Source of the DNA: Zymomonas sp.
Lineage (GTDB): Bacteria; Pseudomonadota; Alphaproteobacteria; Sphingomonadales; Sphingomonadaceae
Reading direction: 5' to 3'
NCBI GenBank assembly: GCA_027489105.1
Contig: JAIYAJ010000224.1
Coordinates: forward strand, 1 to 10,480
DNA: 10,480 bases
Part shown: one piece after another, positions 5,396-10,480 of the stretch
Layout: each line of letters opens with the position of its first letter
Position numbering within the stretch: position 1 is the first letter of the stretch
The notes under the pieces: model-generated
Told to the model about the DNA's origin: nothing
The model's input: the letters and a program-made list of their open reading frames with translations, nothing else
The model's database searches: none
Made by a program: the position numbers and the translations under genes

Positions 5396-7621
5396 ATGAA
5401 CACCAGGACCAGGATGCTCGCACTCCTCTCCGCCGCCACGATGCTCGGCGGAATCGCGCTGCCGTCGGCCGCGCTCGCGCAGGCCGATGCGGCCCCGGCG
5501 GAAGCGGCGAACGAGGGCAATGGCGAGATCGTCGTCACCGCCCGCCGCCGCGAGGAAAGCCTGATCGACGTGCCGATCTCGGTCACCGCGATCAGCGGCG
5601 ACGCGCTCACCCGCACCGGTGCGGTCGACATCACCGCGCTGCAGGACAAGGCCCCGAACATGACGCTGCAGGTCGCGCGCGGCTCGAACAGCACGCTGAT
5701 CGCCTTCATCCGCGGGATCGGCCAGCAGGACCCGGTGTGGGGCTTCGAACCGGGCGTCGGCCTCTATGTCGACGACGTGTACATCGCCCGTCCGCAGGGG
5801 GCGGTGCTCGACATCTTCGACATCGACCGGGTCGAGGTTCTGCGCGGGCCACAGGGCACGCTGTACGGCCGCAACACGATCGGCGGCGCGATCAAATATG
5901 TCACCCGCCGCCTGGGCGATCAGTTCGAAGCGAAGATCCGCGGCTCCTATGGCAGCTATGACCAGCGCGATATCGTGGCGTCGGTCACCCTGCCGATCAC
6001 CGAGGGTTTCGCGGTCGGCGGAGCCTTCGCCTATTACAAGCGCGACGGCTTCGGCAAGAACCTCTTCACCGGCGCCGACCAGTATAACAAGGACGTGATC
6101 GCGGGCCGCGTCTCGGCCGAATGGACCGGCACCGACCGCCTGTCGATCCGCGTCGCCGCCGACTATACGCGCGACGATTCCAACCCGCGCCACGGCTATC
6201 GCCTGCTGCCCAACGGCGCGCTGCCGGCCTTCCAGCCGATCGGCGACGTCTATGACACGCGAGCCGGGGTCGGCGACGACAACCGCGTCGTCACCGAGGG
6301 CATTTCGGGCACGATCGAATATGAGCTGAGCGATGCGGTCACGCTCAAGTCGATCAGCGCCTATCGCAAGGGCCACACCGACACCGTCATCGACTTCGAC
6401 GGCACGCCCGGTCCGGTGCTCGACATCCCCTCCTTCTACAAGGACAACCAGTTCACCCAGGAGGTCCAGGCACTGATCCAGACCGATCGGGTGCAGGGCG
6501 TCGTCGGCCTCTTCTATCTCGACAATTCGGCGTCGGGCGCGTTCGACACAGTGATCGGCAACGCCAATCTGACGACGCTGACCGCGGGCAAGGTCTCGAC
6601 CAAATCCTATGCGGCCTTCGCCGACTTCTCGGTCGACGTGACCGACCGCTTCTCGGTCTCGGTCGGCGGCCGCTACACCAGCGACAAGCGCGAAGGCACC
6701 GTGTTCCGGGCCGATTATCTGGGCATCCGTTCGCCGCTGTTCGGCCGGCCGACGGCGGTCCCCTTCCGCATCCGCACCAACTACACCAATGACCGGACAG
6801 ACAAGAAGTTCACCCCGCGCCTGTCGCTCAGCTACAAGCCGGTCGAGGATGTGAACCTCTATGCGTCCTGGTCACGCGGCTACAAGTCGGGCGGGTTCGA
6901 TCCGCGCGGCGACGCCATCTTCACGCCGGGCACGGTCAACGGCTACAAGCCCGAAACCGTTACCGCCTATGAGGCCGGCATGAAGGGCGCCTTCCTCGAT
7001 CGCACGCTGTTCGTGAACGCAGCCGGCTTCTATTCGCGCTATCGCGACCAGCAGGTGACGACGCAGTTCCTGTCGGGCACCACGGTCGTCTCCTCGGTCG
7101 ACAATGTCGGAAAGTCGCGCATCTATGGCTGGGAACTGGAAGTTCGCGCCGTTCCTGACCGCGATTTCCAGGTCAATGCCTCGATCGGCTACACAAACGC
7201 CAAGTTCCAGCAGTTCCTGACGCTCGATCCCGTGACGCTGACGGTCAAGGATTTCGCCGACCAGCGCGTCTTCCAGAACACGCCGAAATATACGGCGAAC
7301 GTCTCGGCGACACTGGGCAAGGACGTCGACGGGGTGGGCCGCTTCACGATCACCCCGGCCCTATCCTTCCGCAGCGCCTATTCGCTGTTCGAGGTACCCA
7401 ATCCGGTGCTCGATCAGAAGGCCTATGAGCTGGTCGACGTCTCGATCGTGTGGACCTCGCCCGACAAGCAGTTCTCGATCTCGGGCCATGGCCGCAACCT
7501 GTTCGATCGCAGATATCGGATCGGCGGCTACAACTTCCCGGGCGCGCTGCTGGGCAATTCGGTGATCGGCTTCTATGGCCCGCCGCGGACCTTCACCATC
7601 ACCGGCGAGGTACGGTTCTGA
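5396..7621 (+). CDS. TonB-dependent outer-membrane receptor, complete
   Basis: This 741-residue protein has every part of a TonB-dependent transporter. The signal peptide covers 1-28 and ends ALA before QADA. The TonB box EIVVTA is at 44-49. The plug contains FIRGIGQQD, then YVDDVYIARPQGAV and the family motif VEVLRGPQGTLYGRNTIGG starting near 146. A 22-strand-type barrel follows, with NLYASWSRGYKSGGF, the C-terminal NLFDRRY block and a terminal phenylalanine (GEVRF) of the kind recognised for outer-membrane insertion. Length is normal for receptors without an N-terminal signalling domain, so it is unlikely to act through an anti-sigma factor. It lies in an apparent operon between the exported hydrolase and the MFS transporter, which suggests import of an organic nutrient rather than a siderophore. 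The ligand is not known. The sequence resembles the receptors abundant in sphingomonads that degrade complex organic compounds. Confidence 0.96.
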   Translation: MNTRTRMLALLSAATMLGGIALPSAALAQADAAPAEAANEGNGEIVVTARRREESLIDVPISVTAISGDALTRTGAVDITALQDKAPNMTLQVARGSNSTLIAFIRGIGQQDPVWGFEPGVGLYVDDVYIARPQGAVLDIFDIDRVEVLRGPQGTLYGRNTIGGAIKYVTRRLGDQFEAKIRGSYGSYDQRDIVASVTLPITEGFAVGGAFAYYKRDGFGKNLFTGADQYNKDVIAGRVSAEWTGTDRLSIRVAADYTRDDSNPRHGYRLLPNGALPAFQPIGDVYDTRAGVGDDNRVVTEGISGTIEYELSDAVTLKSISAYRKGHTDTVIDFDGTPGPVLDIPSFYKDNQFTQEVQALIQTDRVQGVVGLFYLDNSASGAFDTVIGNANLTTLTAGKVSTKSYAAFADFSVDVTDRFSVSVGGRYTSDKREGTVFRADYLGIRSPLFGRPTAVPFRIRTNYTNDRTDKKFTPRLSLSYKPVEDVNLYASWSRGYKSGGFDPRGDAIFTPGTVNGYKPETVTAYEAGMKGAFLDRTLFVNAAGFYSRYRDQQVTTQFLSGTTVVSSVDNVGKSRIYGWELEVRAVPDRDFQVNASIGYTNAKFQQFLTLDPVTLTVKDFADQRVFQNTPKYTANVSATLGKDVDGVGRFTITPALSFRSAYSLFEVPNPVLDQKAYELVDVSIVWTSPDKQFSISGHGRNLFDRRYRIGGYNFPGALLGNSVIGFYGPPRTFTITGEVRF

Positions 7622-7653
7622 TCGGGACATCTTTCCCCGGGGGTGGCGGGGCG

Positions 7654-8898
7654 GTGAAAGCCGCCTCGCCCGCTCTCGTCATGGCGATGCTGCTGCTCGC
7701 CTACACGCTCAACTTCATCGACCGGCAGATCATCGGCATTCTCGCGGTGCCGATCAAGGCGGACCTGGGGCTCAGCGATGCGCAACTCGGCCTGATGGGC
7801 GGGCTCGCCTTCGCGCTGTTCTACACCGGCCTGGGCATCCCTATCGCGATGATGGCAGACCGCTACGACCGGTCGCGGATCATGACCGCGGCCCTCGCGA
7901 TGTGGAGCCTGATGACCGCGCTCTGCGGCCTTACCCAGAATTTCTGGCAGCTGTTCGTCGCCCGCCTGGGCGTCGGTGTCGGCGAGGCGGGTGGCGTCGC
8001 CCCGGCCTATACGCTGATCGGCGACCTGTTCCCGCCCGAGAAGCGTGCGCGCGCACTCGCGCTCTATTCTTTCGGCATTCCGATCGGCAGCGCGTCGGGC
8101 ATCGTTTTCGGCGGGGTCATCGCCACGCTGATCGACTGGCGCTCTGCCTTCTTCATCGTCGGCTTCGCCGGCCTGCTGCTTGCCCCGCTGTTCCGCCGGA
8201 TCGTCCGCGACCCGCGCGGCGACCGCCCGGCGGGCACCGCGCACGTCACGCTCGGCGCGGTCCTCCGCCTGCTATTCCGCAAGCCGTCCTTCTGGCTGCT
8301 CAGCATCGGCGCTGCCTGTTCGTCGATGATGGGCTACGGCCTGTTCTTCTGGCTGCCAAGCTTCCTCGTGCGCAGCTTCGGGCTCAGCCTGCTCGACGCA
8401 TCGCTCGGCTACGGCGCGATCCTGCTGACCGCCGGTCTCGCCGGCATCTGGATGGGCGGCGCGCTGTCGGACGGGCTCGCGGACCGGTCCAAGGCCTATT
8501 ATGCGCTGGTCCCGGCCTTCGCCTTCATCGCCACCATCCCCTTCTACGCGATGGGAATTTCCGCCACGTCGCTGACCGTCGCGCTGGCCTTCCTGTTCGT
8601 GCCGACCGCGCTGGGATTGGTGTGGCTCGGGCCGGTCGTGGCGGCGGTGCAGGCGGTGGTGCCGCGCGACATGCGCTCGACCACCTCCGCGATCTTCCTG
8701 TTCGTCAACAATCTGATCGGGATCGGGGTCGGCACCCCGGCGATCGGATGGATCTCAGATCTGCTCAAGGCGCGCTACGGCGACGAGGCGCTGCGCTACG
8801 CGATCCTGTCGGGCACCGCCTTCTATGTCGCGGCGACCATGTTCCTCCTGCTCGCGGCGCTGCGCCTTCCGCGCGACTGGCACGAGGAGGAGGACTGA
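7654..8898 (+). CDS. MFS transporter, Spinster-type
   Basis: This is a predicted 414-residue inner-membrane transporter with about 12 hydrophobic helices. The N-terminal YTLNFIDRQIIGIL and the loop DRYDRSR after helix 2 are typical of the Spinster-like MFS branch common in proteobacteria. D23 (helix 1), R104 and E111 (helix 4, ARLGVGVGEAGG) have the same relative spacing as the Asp41, Arg122 and Glu129 reported, from memory, for proton coupling in the Hyphomonas Spinster homologue, which supports a proton-driven mechanism. The start is uncertain. GTG 7654 follows a G-rich run (7639-7646) by 7 bases and leaves a short N-terminal tail. ATG 7681 would begin inside the first helix with no ribosome binding site. 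The gene lies 32 bases after the TonB receptor and is probably the last gene of that operon. It likely moves the imported compound or its hydrolysis product, but import versus export cannot be told. Confidence 0.9.
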   Translation: MKAASPALVMAMLLLAYTLNFIDRQIIGILAVPIKADLGLSDAQLGLMGGLAFALFYTGLGIPIAMMADRYDRSRIMTAALAMWSLMTALCGLTQNFWQLFVARLGVGVGEAGGVAPAYTLIGDLFPPEKRARALALYSFGIPIGSASGIVFGGVIATLIDWRSAFFIVGFAGLLLAPLFRRIVRDPRGDRPAGTAHVTLGAVLRLLFRKPSFWLLSIGAACSSMMGYGLFFWLPSFLVRSFGLSLLDASLGYGAILLTAGLAGIWMGGALSDGLADRSKAYYALVPAFAFIATIPFYAMGISATSLTVALAFLFVPTALGLVWLGPVVAAVQAVVPRDMRSTTSAIFLFVNNLIGIGVGTPAIGWISDLLKARYGDEALRYAILSGTAFYVAATMFLLLAALRLPRDWHEEED

Positions 8899-8911
8899 AG
8901 CCGGCTCCGGC

Positions 8912-9868
8912 CTAGGCGCCCTGCTCGATCGGCCCCGATCGGCTCGACCGGTCAATCGACAGGCGCAGCACGTCGGGACGCGAATAATGGCCGATGCTGT
9001 CGACCCACAATTTGGTGTCGGAAATCGCGTTCAGATCGATCTCGGCGATCAGCAACTGATCACCCTCCCCCGATACCGGCCCTGCCAGCGTCGCCGCGAA
9101 GGGGTGGATCACCGCGCTCCAGCCGCCGCCGGCCCCCAGCAATTGCTGCGGCCCCATCTCCTTTTCTAGGAAATCGAGCACCTGGCCATCGACCGGACTC
9201 GATGCGCAGACGACGAAGGTCTGGCCGGTGATCGCATGGTTGCGCATCATCGCCTCGATCTGGATGTTCGCGACCGCGTCGAAACCGGCCATCGTCGACA
9301 ACGAGGGCCACAGGGCCGCGTGGATCTGCTCGCCATCCTCGACCAGGGCCTGTCGGGCGAGGTTCATCGTATGCTCCCAGCAGGCGAGCCCGCCGAGCCG
9401 ACCGACCGAGCTGTCGAACACCGACAAGGTCGAACCGTCGCCCTCACCCCAGATATAGCGTTCGGCATAAGTGGGCTTGAGCTTGCGGTGGACGCCGAGC
9501 AGCCGGCCGTCGGATTCGATGAAGATCGCGCTGTTGTAACAGGTCCGCCCACCGGTCGCCCGTTCGCTGGCTCCCATCACGACGGCGACCCCCGCCGCTG
9601 CCGCCGCCTCGCGGACGATCGCGATCTCCGGCCCGCCGACCTCGACCGAGGCGTCCTGATAGCGCCGGTTCATCGGCGCCTGTATCAGTGGCGGATAGAG
9701 GTTGATCCAATAGGGAAAGCCCGGAAGGAAGACTTCCGGAAAGACGAGCAGGCGCACGCCCTCGGCACCGGCCTTGGCGATCCACTCCGCCGCCTTGCGG
9801 GCGGACGCCATGGGATCCATGAAACAGGGCGCGAGATGCGCCGCTGCAATCTTGAAACCGTCCGCCAT
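8912..9868 (-). CDS. Nitrilase (carbon-nitrogen hydrolase superfamily)
   Basis: This 318-residue cytoplasmic enzyme is predicted to hydrolyse an organic nitrile to a carboxylic acid and ammonia. The triad is complete: E45 in VFPEVFLPGFP, K129 in HRKLKPTYAER and C163 in GGLACWEHTMNLARQAL. The CWEH sequence after the cysteine marks true nitrilases (branch 1) rather than amidases or carbamoylases. E136, the second conserved glutamate, is also present. Length is near the lower end for nitrilases (roughly 310-380 residues), and the protein ends soon after the conserved IGHYSRPD segment with a short tail. The ATG at 9868 follows GGAGGG (complement of 9873-9878) by 4 bases; a TTG further upstream at 9922 is less likely. 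The gene converges on the MFS transporter with a 13-base gap and is divergent from the DUF952 gene. Whether it prefers aliphatic, aryl or arylacetonitrile substrates cannot be judged. Confidence 0.94.
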   Translation of the reverse strand: MADGFKIAAAHLAPCFMDPMASARKAAEWIAKAGAEGVRLLVFPEVFLPGFPYWINLYPPLIQAPMNRRYQDASVEVGGPEIAIVREAAAAAGVAVVMGASERATGGRTCYNSAIFIESDGRLLGVHRKLKPTYAERYIWGEGDGSTLSVFDSSVGRLGGLACWEHTMNLARQALVEDGEQIHAALWPSLSTMAGFDAVANIQIEAMMRNHAITGQTFVVCASSPVDGQVLDFLEKEMGPQQLLGAGGGWSAVIHPFAATLAGPVSGEGDQLLIAEIDLNAISDTKLWVDSIGHYSRPDVLRLSIDRSSRSGPIEQGA

Positions 9869-9872
9869 ATCG

Positions 9873-9878
9873 CCCTCC
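9873..9878 (-). promoter_or_regulatory. Ribosome binding site of the nitrilase gene
   Basis: Read on the minus strand this is GGAGGG, 4 bases before the ATG at 9868. It supports that start over the upstream in-frame TTG at 9922, which would add 18 residues with no resemblance to nitrilase N-termini. Confidence 0.65.
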
Positions 9879-9975
9879 GATCGATGAGGGCCGCAGACTA
9901 TCGGACGATCGGCGATGTACAAGCCCGTCGTCGACCGGCTATCGCGCCGGAGCGAAAGACAGCGAGGGTGCGCGC

Positions 9976-10329
9976 ATGAGCCAGATGATCTTCAAGATTT
10001 TGCGCCCTGAAGAATGGGCCGCGTTCCAGGCATCGGGCCGGTTCGAGGGCAGCCCCGTCGATCTTCAGGACGGCTATATCCACTTCTCGACCGCGTCGCA
10101 GACCAAGGAAACGCTCGCCAAGCATTTCGCCGACGCACCGCGTGTCGCAATCCTCGCCATCCGCGAAGAGGATGTCAGCGCGGACCTGCGCTGGGAGCCG
10201 TCGCGCGGCGGCGCCCTCTTCCCCCATCTCTATCGCCCGCTCGGTCTCGACGAGGTGGCCGCGTCGCAGGAAGCCGATCGCGAGGCGATCCTGGCGAGCG
10301 GCGACGGCCCCTATTCGATCGACGGCTGA
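9976..10329 (+). CDS. DUF952 family protein
   Basis: This small 117-residue soluble protein of unknown biochemical function matches the DUF952 family by its two hallmark blocks. GYIHFSTASQTKETLAKHF lies around residues 34-52 and RWEPSRGGALFPHLYRPL around 73-90. The conserved His and Ser/Thr in the first block and FPHLY in the second are the usual invariant positions. Length is normal for the family. The ATG at 9976 follows GAGGG (9964-9968) by 7 bases. No signal peptide or membrane helix is present. The gene is divergent from the nitrilase across 107 bases and ends 6 bases from the converging DUF481 gene, so it is probably a single-gene unit. Nothing in the context reveals its role. Confidence 0.88.
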   Translation: MSQMIFKILRPEEWAAFQASGRFEGSPVDLQDGYIHFSTASQTKETLAKHFADAPRVAILAIREEDVSADLRWEPSRGGALFPHLYRPLGLDEVAASQEADREAILASGDGPYSIDG

Positions 10330-10335
10330 CCCGCG

Positions 10336-10480
10336 TCAGAAGGCATAGACGAGCGAGGCGCGCGACACCGTGTCGGTGCGCTTCTGGCCCTCGGGCGCGT
10401 CGCGCTCATATTGGACATTGTAGGACAGCCGTCCCTTGAGCGGGCCGAACAGCAGCGTCACGATCGAGCTGGTCGAGGTC
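10336..10480 (-). CDS. DUF481 outer-membrane protein, C-terminal 47 residues (5' end outside window)
   Basis: The TGA stop is the complement of 10336-10338, and the open frame continues to the window edge. The visible residues alternate polar and hydrophobic as beta strands do: TSSIVTLLFGPLKGRLSYNV, then QYERDAPEGQKRTDTVSRAS, ending LVYAF. This resembles the last two strands of DUF481 (YdiY-like, 'salt-induced') outer-membrane proteins, in which a YNV-YE-DAPEG-KRTDT hairpin and a terminal aromatic residue are characteristic. The final phenylalanine fits recognition by the outer-membrane assembly machinery. The family assignment rests on this short tail only. Confidence 0.75.
   Translation of the reverse strand, partial: TSTSSIVTLLFGPLKGRLSYNVQYERDAPEGQKRTDTVSRASLVYAF

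Noticed and set aside
4434..6376. Two overlapping minus-strand open frames of 292 and 360 residues
   Set aside because: Both lie antisense to the hydrolase and TonB-receptor genes, which have full catalytic and family motifs, and their translations have the Arg/Asp/Gly bias of antisense GC-rich DNA.
8899..8914. Possible bidirectional terminator between the MFS and nitrilase genes
   Set aside because: GCCG (8900-8903) and CGGC (8908-8911) could form only a 4-base stem with a 4-base loop, and no T-run follows on either strand. That is too weak to call.
9895..9922. Promoter for the nitrilase on the minus strand (TTGTAC, 16 bases, TAGTCT)
   Set aside because: Each hexamer matches the consensus at only about three of six positions, which is near chance, although the position would be reasonable.

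Overview
The window is high-GC, densely coded DNA from an alphaproteobacterium, most likely a member of the Sphingomonadales. The support for this is inferential: two TonB-dependent receptors of the sphingomonad/caulobacter style, a Spinster-type MFS transporter downstream of one of them, a DUF481 outer-membrane protein and a DUF952 protein. No rRNA, tRNA, CRISPR array, insertion sequence or phage gene was seen. Eight genes cover nearly all of the sequence, six complete and two cut by the window edges (a TonB receptor on the left, a DUF481 protein on the right). No stretch without a gene is longer than about 170 bases.

Left part (1-3189): a TonB-dependent receptor on the minus strand, whose 3' end lies outside the window, is transcribed divergently from a hybrid histidine kinase across a 168-base gap. 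The kinase is the most notable gene here. Its three-helix N-terminal membrane domain matches the ethylene-binding domain of plant ETR1-type receptors, with the copper-ligand Cys/His pair and the Asp/Tyr/Ile/Pro residues of helix 1 at the same spacing. It is followed directly by HisKA, HATPase and receiver domains.

Centre (3190-8898): an AraC-family regulator preceded by three GACATT repeats with a 14-base period and by an inverted repeat, then an apparent operon of an exported alpha/beta hydrolase, a 741-residue TonB-dependent receptor (14-base gap) and a Spinster-type MFS transporter (32-base gap). This reads as an uptake and processing module: outer-membrane import, hydrolysis in the periplasm, and transport across the inner membrane, probably under the AraC regulator. 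The substrate cannot be told from the sequence.

Right part (8912-10480): a nitrilase with a complete Glu-Lys-Cys triad converges on the MFS gene with a 13-base gap. It is divergent from a small DUF952 gene, which in turn converges on the 3' end of a DUF481 outer-membrane protein gene cut by the window edge.

The best candidate for something under-described is the ethylene-receptor-like kinase beside a TonB receptor, together with the repeat-rich control region between the kinase and the AraC gene. A link between ethylene sensing and the nearby nitrilase is only speculation.
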